This document shows, piece by piece, positions 25,241-36,105 of a DNA stretch of 64,000 nucleotides. The stretch's first letter is position 1, and each line of letters begins with the position of its first letter. Source of the stretch: Thermotoga caldifontis AZM44c09 (GTDB taxonomy: Bacteria; Thermotogota; Thermotogae; Thermotogales; DSM-5069); assembly GCF_000828655.1 (NCBI RefSeq), contig NZ_AP014509.1:1922001-1986000 (forward strand), written 5' to 3'. The position numbers were made by a program, and so were the translations under genes. Below the pieces are notes generated by a model. The model made no database searches. It saw only the letters and a program-made list of their open reading frames with translations, and was not told where the DNA came from.

Positions 25241-26594
25241 GCACGATCACCCGCTTTATCTCTTCCTTGGGATATTCTATCCTCGATTTGAACATGTTGA
25301 GCAAGACTTTGGCGAATTCATTCGCAATCGCCTCGAGATCCTTCAGGGTCAGGCCCGATTCGTCGAGTTCACGCTCGTTGTATATACCCGAAACAATCTC
25401 TTCAACGAGCGACTTGATCCTGCCCGCGCTGGGATTCTTCACGCTCCTGAACGCCGCCTCGACGGAATCCGCAAGCATGATGATACCAGCCTCTTTGAAC
25501 TGTGGTTTCGGACCTGTGTATCTGAATTCGTCCTCGCTGAGGTTTTCACCCATCTCTCTCGCTTTGTGGTAGAAATACTTCTGCACCCGCGTACCGTGGT
25601 GCTGGGGGATCACGTCTTGGACCAGAAGGGGTAACCTGTGGCGACGCGCTAGCTCCAATCCGTATTTCACGTGATCCAGAACGATCAGATGGCTGAGCTT
25701 CGGGTTGAGCTCATCGTGCGGGTTCCTATCCTGAATGTTCTCCGTGTAAAAGTAAGGTCTTTTCACCTTGCCGATGTCGTGGAAATACGCGGCCGTCCTG
25801 GCGAGGATCGGATTCGCCCCGATCTTCTCCGCGGCGGCTTCCGCAAGGTTTGCGAGGATCGTCGAATGATAGTAAGTGCCCGGTGCCCGCAGGGAAAGGA
25901 GCTTGATCAGAGGATGGTTCATGTTACCGAGTTCGACCAGATCTATGTCTGAGTACACCAAGCTCGCGTACTCCACGAAAGGAAGCAATCCGAGGTCTAC
26001 CACCGAGAACAAAAACGGCGCCGAGAGTGAAAACAGAGGATTACGATCGAACGAGAGACCTTCCTCAGAGAACAAGCTCAACAGCAGGAACAAAGCGTTG
26101 CACAACGCTGTGAAAAATGCGGGTCTGATAATCTGCAGCCTTTTCTTCAACCCAGAACCAGTCACGGCAGTGACGATGCTGCTCACCAGGATCAAACCGA
26201 ATTCGATAGGCGTTGGCTCAACGCTCATGATCAGCATAACAGAGAAAAAAACGGCCACACTGACGGCCAACTTCCTGTCGGTCAGGAGGGCGAGCAAGAG
26301 GATGGGAGCGAAGAACGGCGAAGCCAACAGACCGAACCTCACCAGGATCATCCTGGAAACGAAGGAACCGACCAGTAGTATAGAGAAAACGAGTGCAGGA
26401 TAAGCTCTGTGCAATGAAAATGGTTTTCTCTCGAGTTCTGGCGTGACGACAGCCAGCCACAGGACGACCAGTCCCACGTATTCGGCAAGAAATCTTGGCG
26501 GAGCGTGCAGGTTGGGGAACTGGATCAGAAATAGCGAAGCAAGAACTATCGGAAAGTGATACCATCTCTTCGCCAGATCACTTATCGGAGCCAT
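25170..26594 (-). CDS. 7TM-HD family phosphohydrolase (PgpH-like, short form)
   Basis: 474 residues: seven or eight hydrophobic segments in residues 12-215, then an HD domain with HSTILANLAEAAAEKIGAN, YFHDIGKVKRPYFY (near 272) and IPQHHGT. The HD domain resembles that of PgpH, which hydrolyses cyclic di-AMP. The large extracellular HDED domain that normally precedes the membrane part (full-length proteins are near 700 residues) is absent, and the start has its own ribosome site, so this is a true short form. It lies between phoH and ybeY with overlaps at both ends. Confidence 0.9.
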   Translation of the reverse strand: MAPISDLAKRWYHFPIVLASLFLIQFPNLHAPPRFLAEYVGLVVLWLAVVTPELERKPFSLHRAYPALVFSILLVGSFVSRMILVRFGLLASPFFAPILLLALLTDRKLAVSVAVFFSVMLIMSVEPTPIEFGLILVSSIVTAVTGSGLKKRLQIIRPAFFTALCNALFLLLSLFSEEGLSFDRNPLFSLSAPFLFSVVDLGLLPFVEYASLVYSDIDLVELGNMNHPLIKLLSLRAPGTYYHSTILANLAEAAAEKIGANPILARTAAYFHDIGKVKRPYFYTENIQDRNPHDELNPKLSHLIVLDHVKYGLELARRHRLPLLVQDVIPQHHGTRVQKYFYHKAREMGENLSEDEFRYTGPKPQFKEAGIIMLADSVEAAFRSVKNPSAGRIKSLVEEIVSGIYNERELDESGLTLKDLEAIANEFAKVLLNMFKSRIEYPKEEIKRVIVLAENPDSKSNETQGSDQENTKDR

Positions 26595-27516
26595 TCTTTT
26601 TCCTCTCGTACTCTTCGTAGGCCTTTATTATGTTCCTCACGACAGGGTGTCTGACCACGTCAGCATCGCTCAGGTACACGAAACCTATACCATCGATGCC
26701 TTTCAGTATCTTCTCGCACTCGATAAGTCCGGACTGCTGCCTGTCTATGTCCACCTGTGTCACATCCCCCGTGATCACGGCTTTGGAGTTGAAACCTATG
26801 CGCGTCAGAAACATCTTCATCTGCTGGTGTGTCGCATTCTGAGCTTCGTCCAGAATGATGAAACAGTTGTTCAGCGTTCTTCCCCTCATGAACGCCAGCG
26901 GGGCTATCTCTATGATACCCCTCTGCCTGTAGGCGTAGAACTTGTCGGCGGAGATCATATCCAGAATGGCATCGTAAATGGGCCTGAGGTATGGATCCAC
27001 CTTCTCGACCAGATCGCCCGGAAGAAAACCCAACTTCTCACCGGCTTCGACCGCGGGCCTGGTCAGAACGATGCGCTGAACCAATCCGTTCTTCAGGTAA
27101 TCTAAGGCCATGGCTACCGCCAGGTAAGTTTTGCCAGTTCCAGCCGGTCCTATCGCAAAGACCACATCGTACTTCTTCATAGCCTCTATGTACTCAGACT
27201 GGCCCTTGGTCTTGGGCCTAATCCTTCCAACCAGAGGCGGCTGTTGCGGTACATCTGAAGCTTTCGCTGAGTCGGAGTAGAAACTCACCAAGGCTTCGAA
27301 TTCCTGCCAGTCCAGAGCATAACCTTTTCTTGCGGCGGCGATCACCTGAGATATGATGTTCTCAACTATTTCAACGGCTGTTTCATCGTTCCCGGCGACT
27401 ATGATTCTCTTGTCCGAGACGTCGATGCTCACAGGAAAACGTTTCTTCAAAAATCTCAACCTGTTGTCGTACTGGCCAAGCACGACAACCATGTCAACAC
27501 TCTCAGGGATTTCCAA
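26578..27516 (-). CDS. phoH: PhoH-family ATPase
   Basis: Cytoplasmic ATPase, 312 residues. An N-terminal KH-like region (to about 70) is followed by Walker A GPAGTGKT (near 121-128), LTRPAVEAGEKLGFLPGDL, Walker B CFIILDEAQNAT and TGDVTQVDID. It is probably an RNA-linked helicase or ATPase; its cluster mate YbeY supports a role in RNA metabolism. Start is uncertain: TTG at 27516 lacks a near ribosome site, while an in-frame CTG 15 bases upstream lies eight bases after GGAGGTG. Confidence 0.93.
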   Translation of the reverse strand: MEIPESVDMVVVLGQYDNRLRFLKKRFPVSIDVSDKRIIVAGNDETAVEIVENIISQVIAAARKGYALDWQEFEALVSFYSDSAKASDVPQQPPLVGRIRPKTKGQSEYIEAMKKYDVVFAIGPAGTGKTYLAVAMALDYLKNGLVQRIVLTRPAVEAGEKLGFLPGDLVEKVDPYLRPIYDAILDMISADKFYAYRQRGIIEIAPLAFMRGRTLNNCFIILDEAQNATHQQMKMFLTRIGFNSKAVITGDVTQVDIDRQQSGLIECEKILKGIDGIGFVYLSDADVVRHPVVRNIIKAYEEYERKKNGSDK

Positions 27517-27566
27517 CGTTCTGGTAGCCAGTTACTCACCACCTCCAAACACGATTATAATCGTCA

Positions 27567-28766
27567 TCACCTCTCGTGGTCGTCGAGGAGGGTTATCAAA
27601 GACTTCAAATACTTGCTCCTGGAAGGATGTCTCAACTTCCTTAAAGCTTTCACCTCGATCTGCCTTATTCTTTCCCTTGTCACGTTGAAGTACTGACCGA
27701 CCTCTTCGAGCGTTTTGGCCTTGCCATCGAGCAGTCCATAGCGCATCTTCAGCACCATCGCTTCCCTGGGGTTCAGGGTCTTCAGAACCTTTTCCAGCTC
27801 TTCCCTTATGAGCATCCTCATGGCTTCCTTCTTTGGAGAGGCTATGCTTTCGTCGGCGATGAAGTCTCCCATCACGGAATCTTCGTCTTCACCAACTGGA
27901 GACTCCAGAGAAACAGTTTCACGTGACGCCTGCAGCACTTCTTCGATCTTTTCTACAGGTTTGTTCATCAGCTTGGCGAGCTCTTCCACCGTTGGCTGTT
28001 CACCGTACTTCTGATAGTACTCCCTGCTAACCCTGTTCAGCTTGTTGATCGTTTCGACCATGTGCACCGGGATCCTTATGGTCCTCGCTTGATCGGCGAT
28101 CGCGCGCGTGATCGCCTGCCTGATCCACCAAGTTGCGTAGGTGCTGAACTTGTAACCCTTCCTCCAGTCGAATTTTTCTACGGCTTTGAGCAAACCGATG
28201 TTGCCCTCCTGAATGAGGTCGAGGAAAGAGAGGCCGCGGCCAATGTAACGTTTGGCTATACTCACCACCAACCGCAGGTTGGACTCAATGAGTTTTTTCT
28301 TGGCCCTCTCGTTTCCCATCTGGGCGCGCCTCGCGAGTTCCCTCTCCTGCGACGGTGTGAGCAACGGTATCTTCCCGATCTCCCTCAGGTACATCTTTAT
28401 CGGATCTTTGAGGGACACGTTGTCGTAGACCTCGGGACCTTCTTCTTCCACGGCCGAGATGCCTTCAACTTCAGACTCGATCTCGTCAAGAGACTCCGGC
28501 TCGGAGTCCTGGATCGTTATCTTGTTCTTTTCCAGTTCTTCGTAGATCCTCTCGATCAATGAAGAATCGAAGCCGTCGTAATCCGGCGGGAAAGCGCGGT
28601 CTATATCATCGTAGGTGATGAATCCTTTCCTTTTACCGAGCCTGATGAGGTTCTTGATCTTTTTCTCTATCTCCTCCGGGCTGAGTACCTTGGCGGGTTT
28701 TTCTTCTTTCTCATCGTAGAGCGCCTTTTCTTCCTGCTCTACCATCTTTTCCTTTTCAGGTTCCAC
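27567..28766 (-). CDS. rpoD: RNA polymerase primary sigma factor SigA (RpoD)
   Basis: Housekeeping sigma-70, 399 residues from the GTG at 28766 (six bases after GGGAGGTG). Regions in order: an acidic 1.1-like segment; 1.2 ([17 protein letters not shown]); 2.1-2.4 ([17 protein letters not shown] through [18 protein letters not shown]); region 3 ([11 protein letters not shown]); and 4.2 ([20 protein letters not shown]). The start lies 11 bases inside dnaG, so dnaG-rpoD is one unit as in many bacteria. Confidence 0.97.
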   Translation of the reverse strand: MEPEKEKMVEQEEKALYDEKEEKPAKVLSPEEIEKKIKNLIRLGKRKGFITYDDIDRAFPPDYDGFDSSLIERIYEELEKNKITIQDSEPESLDEIESEVEGISAVEEEGPEVYDNVSLKDPIKMYLREIGKIPLLTPSQERELARRAQMGNERAKKKLIESNLRLVVSIAKRYIGRGLSFLDLIQEGNIGLLKAVEKFDWRKGYKFSTYATWWIRQAITRAIADQARTIRIPVHMVETINKLNRVSREYYQKYGEQPTVEELAKLMNKPVEKIEEVLQASRETVSLESPVGEDEDSVMGDFIADESIASPKKEAMRMLIREELEKVLKTLNPREAMVLKMRYGLLDGKAKTLEEVGQYFNVTRERIRQIEVKALRKLRHPSRSKYLKSLITLLDDHER

Positions 28767-30432
28767 CTCGATCACCTCCCAGTGATCTGAGTTGAGAAAC
28801 CAGCTCAAGCCGTTTTTTCAAGAGGAGGCTACGTTCTTCGTCGTTCTGACAAGAAGTCAGTTTACTGTCGATTTGTGACAATTCCCTTTCAACAGCTTTT
28901 CTCGCAAAACGCCTTTTCACGTCGCTCAGCATCTTGTTCGGATCGCCTTCGGGTATCTTTGCCAGCACTCTGAACGCGTATTCTCTCAAGTCTGTATCCA
29001 GCTCGGACAGATCCCTGTTTTCGCGCAAGAAGGATAGCAACCTTTTCGTTCTCTCGGAAAGGAGCTGTGGATCTATCTCATCGATCTCGTTCCTCAATTC
29101 TTCATGCGTTATGTACAGATAGACTATGTAGTCTTCTTCGTTCGGGAGTGTGGCCTCAACGATCGGTGTGACCGGCTTGCTCTGGAGTCTGAACATCTCA
29201 CCTACTTGTGCTGTAGAAAGCCTTGTCCTTTTTGAAACGGCTTCAACCAACTTTTCGTACCTGTCCATCCTCCTGTCTCTCAGCAGAATCTGAGCCCAAA
29301 TTTTGAGTGTGCCGATGTATTTTTCAAGGCCCGCACTGGTTGAGACGTTGAAGAATTTCTCGTAGACCTCCACCAGGTAATCTTCGAAAGGAATCGACCC
29401 TGAAAGGAGTTTTTTCAAGAACTCGGGCCCGTATTTCTTGTAGACATCGTCTGGGTCCTTTTCGGGCAACCTCAGGATCGCAACGTCAAAAGAAGCTTCG
29501 AGCAGAACTTTCAAAGATCTCAACGTCGCTTTGACACCAGCATCGTCGTTGTCGAAGCTCAGAATCACGTTCTTTGTCAGAGGCACGAGCTTCGTTATGT
29601 GTTCCCTCGTCAAACTGGTGCCGAGAACCGCAACCGCGTTGGTCACACCGGCCCTGTGGAAGGCCAGGGCGTCGAAGTAACCTTCGCAGATCACGGCAAA
29701 GTCCAGAGCTTTGATGGCCTTCTTTGCCTTATCCAGCATGAACAGCACCGTCTTTTTTGAGAAAAACTTCGTCTCGGGAGAGTTCATGTACTTGGGTTCT
29801 CGATCGTCTAGGCTCCTGCCTGCGAGAGCAACTATTTTGCCGTTCTCGTCCCTTATGGGCAGTATCAATCTGTTTTCAAAGAGGTCCACACCCGTGCTCG
29901 GTCTGTAGAGCCCATACTGCAACGCTTTCTCGTCCGGCAAGGACATGGCCCGTGCCACCCTTTGGGCGATACGGGAGTTCTGGGGACTGAAGCCGAATTC
30001 GAAAGACCTCACTTCTTCCTCGGAAAATCCCCTCCTGATGAGGTACTCAACGACGGGCCTGTGCTGTTCGAGCTGTTTCCTGTACTCCGTGAAAACCCTC
30101 GTGAGGTACTCTACGTAGACGTCTTTTTCCGAACGACCTGAGGATACTTTGAGCTCTATTCCCGCCATTTTGGCGAGCCTTTCCAGAGCTTCCTGGAAAG
30201 AGATGTGTTCTATTTCCTGAAGGAACTTGATCGCATCGCCAGCCGCTCCGCAACCAAAACAGTGGTACAGCTTCAGGTCTGGATTCACGAAAAAAGATGG
30301 GGTCTTTTCAGTGTGAAACGGACACAACCCCCTGTAGCTGGAACCCACCTTTTGTAGAGAGACGTACTGGGAAACGAGCTCGACGATGTCGACAGACTTT
30401 TTGATCCTTTCTATGAGATCCCTGTTCACCAT
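28756..30432 (-). CDS. dnaG: DNA primase DnaG
   Basis: Synthesises RNA primers at the replication fork; 558 residues. Zinc-ribbon: [15 protein letters not shown] then [11 protein letters not shown] (near 37-65). RNA-polymerase core with [22 protein letters not shown]; Toprim with [11 protein letters not shown] (near 249) and LSFDNDDAG (near 293). A helical DnaB-binding C-terminal end follows. No obvious ribosome site precedes the ATG at 30432. First gene of dnaG-rpoD. Confidence 0.97.
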   Translation of the reverse strand: MVNRDLIERIKKSVDIVELVSQYVSLQKVGSSYRGLCPFHTEKTPSFFVNPDLKLYHCFGCGAAGDAIKFLQEIEHISFQEALERLAKMAGIELKVSSGRSEKDVYVEYLTRVFTEYRKQLEQHRPVVEYLIRRGFSEEEVRSFEFGFSPQNSRIAQRVARAMSLPDEKALQYGLYRPSTGVDLFENRLILPIRDENGKIVALAGRSLDDREPKYMNSPETKFFSKKTVLFMLDKAKKAIKALDFAVICEGYFDALAFHRAGVTNAVAVLGTSLTREHITKLVPLTKNVILSFDNDDAGVKATLRSLKVLLEASFDVAILRLPEKDPDDVYKKYGPEFLKKLLSGSIPFEDYLVEVYEKFFNVSTSAGLEKYIGTLKIWAQILLRDRRMDRYEKLVEAVSKRTRLSTAQVGEMFRLQSKPVTPIVEATLPNEEDYIVYLYITHEELRNEIDEIDPQLLSERTKRLLSFLRENRDLSELDTDLREYAFRVLAKIPEGDPNKMLSDVKRRFARKAVERELSQIDSKLTSCQNDEERSLLLKKRLELVSQLRSLGGDRGGT

Positions 30433-30496
30433 CGTGAGGTTACTCGCGGAAGCTTCACCGGTCTTGTTTGACTGGCGAATGAACGAAACGGTTCAA

Positions 30497-30513
30497 AGGG
30501 GGCACAGGCCCCC
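30497..30513. terminator. GC hairpin between rpsI and dnaG
   Basis: GGGGGC / GCCCCC-type stem around a short ACAG loop, inside a larger imperfect inverted repeat (GAAACGGTT / AACGGTTTC). Only a short T run follows on the minus strand, so it is at best a weak rpsI terminator. Confidence 0.5.
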
Positions 30514-30520
30514 AACGGTT

Positions 30521-30934
30521 TCATCTCTTGGAGTACTGAGGAGCCCTGCGGGCTTTCTTCAGTCCGTACTTCTTCCTCTCCACCATCCTCGGGTCTCTCG
30601 TGAGCATGCCCTTCTCTCTCAACGTTGGTCTCAAGTTCTCATCGAACTGCACGAGCGCCCTCGCAAGCCCCAACCTCACTGCACCAGCCTGTCCGGAAAG
30701 TCCTCCACCCCTGACGTTGATCATCACGTCGAACTTTCCAACCATGTTCGTCACAACGAGCGGTTCCATCGCGTGCTTGGCTCTCACCGTGTCTTTAAAA
30801 TACTCTTCTGCGTTTGAGTATTCCTTGTCGTTTATGATGAGCTTTCCATTACCAGGTTTCAGATACACACGGGCGACGGAAGTCTTCCTTCTACCAACGC
30901 CATGGTAAATGACCTGTTCGGTAGCGACGGCCAT
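30521..30934 (-). CDS. rpsI: 30S ribosomal protein S9
   Basis: Small-subunit protein, 137 residues. Marks: [18 protein letters not shown] near the start, [19 protein letters not shown] (near 75-94), and the basic C-terminal tail [17 protein letters not shown], whose last Arg reaches the decoding site. GGAGGGTG precedes the ATG. It follows rplM by 14 bases, the universal rplM-rpsI pair. Confidence 0.98.
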   Translation of the reverse strand: MAVATEQVIYHGVGRRKTSVARVYLKPGNGKLIINDKEYSNAEEYFKDTVRAKHAMEPLVVTNMVGKFDVMINVRGGGLSGQAGAVRLGLARALVQFDENLRPTLREKGMLTRDPRMVERKKYGLKKARRAPQYSKR

Positions 30935-30948
30935 CGTTCACCCTCCCA

Positions 30949-31392
30949 TCATATTTCGATCGGTATTGGCTTTTGAGCTTCGTGGGGGTGTTTATCAGAA
31001 GCGTACACTTTGAGCCTCTTCAGGTACCTGTCTCCAAGTGCTCTCTTGGGCAACATTCTTTTCACTGCCAGGTATATCAACCTTTCGGGATGTGTCTGGA
31101 GCAGTTGCCTCGCCGTTTGCATCTTCAATCCACCTGGATAATTGCTGTGGCGGTAATAGATCTTCTGATCGAGTTTCTTACCCGTCAGGACGACCTTGTC
31201 CGCGTTGATGACCACCACGTAGTTGCCGTTGTCAACGCCTGGGAAGAACGTCGGTTCGTTCTTTCCCATCAAATACTTGGCTATCTGACTCGCAAGCCTA
31301 CCAAGTACTTTCCCGGACGCGTCGACCAGATACCATTTTCCTCCAGCGTTCCTCACGATCGTGGTTTTCTGTATCGGTAAAGGGCGTGCCAT
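30949..31392 (-). CDS. rplM: 50S ribosomal protein L13
   Basis: Large-subunit protein, 147 residues, normal length. Marks: [25 protein letters not shown] (near 17-41), [27 protein letters not shown], and [31 protein letters not shown] precedes the ATG. Lies between rpmA and rpsI, so the rplU, prp, rpmA, rplM, rpsI genes may form one transcript. Confidence 0.98.
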   Translation of the reverse strand: MARPLPIQKTTIVRNAGGKWYLVDASGKVLGRLASQIAKYLMGKNEPTFFPGVDNGNYVVVINADKVVLTGKKLDQKIYYRHSNYPGGLKMQTARQLLQTHPERLIYLAVKRMLPKRALGDRYLKRLKVYASDKHPHEAQKPIPIEI

Positions 31393-31405
31393 TTTCTGTC
31401 CCTCC

Positions 31406-31678
31406 TCATTGTTCCTGTGGAATGACCTTTACGAACTTTCTGTTCCTTCTCTCGTAAAACTTGACAATCCCATCCTTGAGAGCAAAGAGTGTGAAATCCC
31501 TGCCGCAACCCACGTTCTCTCCCGGATGGATCTTGGTTCCTCTCTGCCTCACGATTATGTTACCAGCTCTGACCAACTGACCGTCTCCAACCTTCACCCC
31601 AAGGTACTTCGGATTGCTGTCCCTGTTACCTATCGAACCGCTCTTCCTACGACCGAACAACTGTATGTCGATTTTCAT
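31406..31678 (-). CDS. rpmA: 50S ribosomal protein L27 with cleavable N-terminal extension
   Basis: Large-subunit protein near the peptidyl-transferase centre, 90 residues. Core marks: [44 protein letters not shown]. The N-terminus reads MKIDIQLFG then RRKSG. The IQLF-type extension resembles the LQFFA motif that the Prp protease removes from L27 in Firmicutes and Thermotogae, and the prp gene is directly upstream, overlapping by 32 bases. Maturation is therefore predicted to expose the basic tail. Confidence 0.96.
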   Translation of the reverse strand: MKIDIQLFGRRKSGSIGNRDSNPKYLGVKVGDGQLVRAGNIIVRQRGTKIHPGENVGCGRDFTLFALKDGIVKFYERRNRKFVKVIPQEQ

Positions 31679-31982
31679 CGATCTTCACCTCCACCGACAA
31701 GTTTTGTGGGTACTGCGACCTGATGTTATCAACGCTTCGATAGAGTTCTTCGATCAAAAGATCCGACATTTCGCTCGGCTGAGCCAGTTCTACTTTCAAC
31801 CTTGCTGGTCCCTTTTCAACGATGGCCCCACAGCGTTCGGCGAGCATTCTTGCCGTGTGCTGTGCCAATGCGCTCACGGCCGCACAGACGATGTCTCTTC
31901 CCTTGGCATCGAATTCGCTGTGACCTTCAAAAGAGAAGGAGACGTAGTGGCCGTTCACCGAAGTGAACCTCGCCTTTATCAC
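31647..31982 (-). CDS. prp: Ribosomal-processing cysteine protease Prp
   Basis: Cleaves the N-terminal extension of L27. 111 residues with the active-site His in FEGHSEF (near residue 20) and Cys in [12 protein letters not shown] (near 33), the conserved pair of the family. GTG start overlaps the rplU stop (GTGA). Located between rplU and rpmA as usual in organisms with extended L27. Confidence 0.93.
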   Translation of the reverse strand: MIKARFTSVNGHYVSFSFEGHSEFDAKGRDIVCAAVSALAQHTARMLAERCGAIVEKGPARLKVELAQPSEMSDLLIEELYRSVDNIRSQYPQNLSVEVKIDENRHTVVRS

Positions 31983-32302
31983 GAGCCCTCACCAACGTTG
32001 ATCTTCTCGATCCTGACCAGAGTGTACCACTGTCTGTGTCCACGCCTTCTTCGAACGTTCTTCTTTGGCCGGTACCTTATCGACATCACCTTTCGGGCTT
32101 TCTCGTGTTTCATCACGATGCCTTGAACGCTGCAACCTTCCACGTAAGGCTGACCTATCTTGACTCCCTGGTCTGTAGAGACGTGAACCACACGGTCGAA
32201 CACGACCGGTTCACCCTCTGCTTGCGGCAGTTTCTCCACCGCCACGATGTCACCTTCACTGACACGGTACTGCTTTCCGCCAGTTTCGATGATCGCGTAC
32301 AC
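31979..32302 (-). CDS. rplU: 50S ribosomal protein L21
   Basis: Large-subunit protein, 107 residues. Marks: YAIIETGGKQYRVSEGD at the start, HEKARKVMSIRYRPKKNVRRRRGHRQ (near 70-95). The GTG at 32302 is five bases after GGGAGGTG; upstream codons in the long ORF belong to the leader. First gene of rplU-prp-rpmA. The leader forms a long two-part stem (32326-32384) a few bases before the ribosome site. Confidence 0.96.
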   Translation of the reverse strand: MYAIIETGGKQYRVSEGDIVAVEKLPQAEGEPVVFDRVVHVSTDQGVKIGQPYVEGCSVQGIVMKHEKARKVMSIRYRPKKNVRRRRGHRQWYTLVRIEKINVGEGS

Positions 32303-32325
32303 GCACACACCTCCCTGGTAAGACA

Positions 32326-32384
32326 GGCACTGAAAAACGTAGTTCCACCGAACCGTGGAACCTTTATGACGTTTTTCAAGTGCC
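32326..32384 (-). promoter_or_regulatory. Structured mRNA leader of rplU (putative L21 autoregulatory element)
   Basis: On the minus strand, GGCACTTGAAAAACG pairs with CGTTTTTCAGTGCC (14 bp with one bulged base), and within it GTTCCAC pairs with GTGGAAC (7 bp, loop GGTTCG). The base of the stem ends about ten bases before the rplU ribosome site. Ribosomal-protein leaders that bind their own product have this position; L21 leaders are known in Firmicutes. The structure is seen; the ligand is inference. Confidence 0.65.
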
Positions 32385-32405
32385 GAACGTATGATCAGCA
32401 CGAGT

Positions 32406-32414
32406 ATTCTATCA
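32406..32414 (-). promoter_or_regulatory. Candidate extended -10 promoter of rplU
   Basis: Minus strand TGATAGAAT, an extended -10 (TGnTAGAAT), at 32406-32414. A transcript starting near 32399 would contain the whole leader hairpin. No good -35 hexamer is present, as expected for extended -10 promoters. Confidence 0.45.
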
Positions 32415-32490
32415 CCACTATCATTAAGGTTTAGAAAATAAAACTTTACACAAACGTTCCGCACCCCCACGTCTTCGACGCTTCGCCCTG

Positions 32491-32524
32491 GAAAAATATG
32501 AAATTGGAACTTGAAAAATATGAA
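32491..32524 (+). repeat. 12-bp direct repeat with 22-bp period at the 32557 gene promoter
   Basis: GAAAAATATGAA occurs exactly at 32491-32502 and again at 32513-32524, start-to-start distance 22 bases (two helical turns). The second copy overlaps the -35 element of the promoter. This spacing places both copies on one DNA face, as in an operator for a cooperatively binding regulator. Confidence 0.7.
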
Positions 32525-32539
32525 GATATGCTTTACAAT
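32511..32539 (+). promoter_or_regulatory. Promoter of the 32557-33470 gene pair
   Basis: TTGAAA (32511-32516), 17-base spacer, TACAAT (32534-32539), close to the sigma-70 consensus. The start codon is about 17 bases downstream of the -10, so the leader is very short but includes GAGGTGG. Confidence 0.7.
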
Positions 32540-32556
32540 TTTTGTGAGGTGGTCAC

Positions 32557-33078
32557 ATGGTGCTCGCAGTGACTCTGATCGTGGCGGGACTTGGATTGCT
32601 GATCTTCGGTGCCAGGGTGTTTTTTGCTGTGCTGTTCCTCGCCGCAGGGCTCTATCTCATCATTTCACTTTTGAAGATCAGGATCAGGAACAAAAGAAGG
32701 CGAGAGAAAGAACTTTCTTTCCTCAAAGAACAGCTCAGAGACAAGCTCAGTGAGGAAGATTTAGAATGGCTCACGAGCTTTTTCACATCACCGACGGGAA
32801 GAAAACTCATCGTCTGGATCGAAGACAAACATGACAACACCACCGTGAGGATCTCGATACCCGTTTCGTTGATCCTGCTTTTGAAACCGTTCCTCAACTC
32901 GCTCGCACCGATCGCTGCACGGTTTTTGAACAAGAAGATACCTTTCTCCGTGTCGGAAGAAGATCTGAAGGTCGCGATGAAGTTGATCAATTCTTGTCTT
33001 GACGAGATATCAACGTACAGGGGAGACTTCGTCCTCGTCGAAACTGAAACCACAACGGTCAGGATCGGTCTGGTGTGA
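32557..33078 (+). CDS. Small membrane-anchored protein, related to the next gene
   Basis: 173 residues, not a family I can name. The first 40 residues are two adjoining hydrophobic segments (VLAVTLIVAGLGLLIFGAR; FFAVLFLAAGLYLIISLL), then a basic KIRIRNKRRREKE stop-transfer run, then a cytoplasmic domain. The last 85 residues (KLIVWIEDKHDNTTVRISIPVSLILLLKP to the end) align by eye with the C-terminal domain of the next protein: same IP-S-LLLKP core, a helical segment, and a closing beta-hairpin with TTVRIGLV versus TIVRVFVG. Its stop overlaps the next gene's ribosome-site region. It has its own good promoter and a direct-repeat operator candidate. Confidence 0.75.
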   Translation: MVLAVTLIVAGLGLLIFGARVFFAVLFLAAGLYLIISLLKIRIRNKRRREKELSFLKEQLRDKLSEEDLEWLTSFFTSPTGRKLIVWIEDKHDNTTVRISIPVSLILLLKPFLNSLAPIAARFLNKKIPFSVSEEDLKVAMKLINSCLDEISTYRGDFVLVETETTTVRIGLV

Positions 33079-33092
33079 AAGGGGGGAAATCG

Positions 33093-33470
33093 ATGAGGGA
33101 TGAACTTTTGAAGCTGTTCAAGCTCGTCAGGGACGGTAAACTGAGTCCAGAGGAAGCGGTGGAGATAGCAGAGACCGTTGGAATCTTTTCACAGCCCCAG
33201 GAGATGACGAAGGAAAAATCGTCCAGAAGGATGCTCTACGTTCAGATCAGGAGTCCCAAGGGAGAAAAGGTCGATGTGAAGATCCCTCTGAGTATGGCAC
33301 AGTTGTTGAAGCTCTCTTTACCTGTCTTCAAAGAGAAGATACCGAACGTCGATGTGGAAAGTATATCGAAGCAACTGGATCAGGTACTTGAAAAACTGGA
33401 AGAATTCGAAGGAGACATGGTGAACATATCGAGCGAGGATGGCACAATCGTGCGTGTGTTCGTGGGCTAA
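33093..33470 (+). CDS. SHOCT-like domain protein
   Basis: 125 residues. The N-terminal RDELLKLFKLVRDGKLSPEEAVEIAETVG (2-30) is the short amphipathic helical hairpin of SHOCT-like proteins. A linker leads to a domain shared with the preceding gene (MLYVQIRSPKGEKVDVKIPLSMAQLLKL onward). Such proteins in Clostridia and Thermotogae often sit near membrane-anchored or stress regulators; no biochemical role is known to me. ATG at 33093 follows GGGGGG. Likely cotranscribed with 32557-33078. Confidence 0.75.
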   Translation: MRDELLKLFKLVRDGKLSPEEAVEIAETVGIFSQPQEMTKEKSSRRMLYVQIRSPKGEKVDVKIPLSMAQLLKLSLPVFKEKIPNVDVESISKQLDQVLEKLEEFEGDMVNISSEDGTIVRVFVG

Positions 33471-33474
33471 CGTT

Positions 33475-33483
33475 GTGGTAAAA
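33475..33483 (+). promoter_or_regulatory. Candidate extended -10 promoter of valS
   Basis: TGGTAAAAT just after the SHOCT gene stop and about 34 bases before the valS start. No strong -35. No T-box leader fits in this space. Confidence 0.35.
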
Positions 33484-33516
33484 TTCTCTCCGAAGGATCC
33501 TGGAGGTGCAAAAAAC

Positions 33517-36101
<2,585 letters not shown>

Positions 36102-36105
<4 letters not shown>

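Noticed and set aside
30490-30520. Inverted repeat around the GC hairpin after rpsI as a mobile-element end
   Set aside because: Outer arms match in only 8 of 9 bases, no target duplication or transposase nearby; a weak terminator is simpler.
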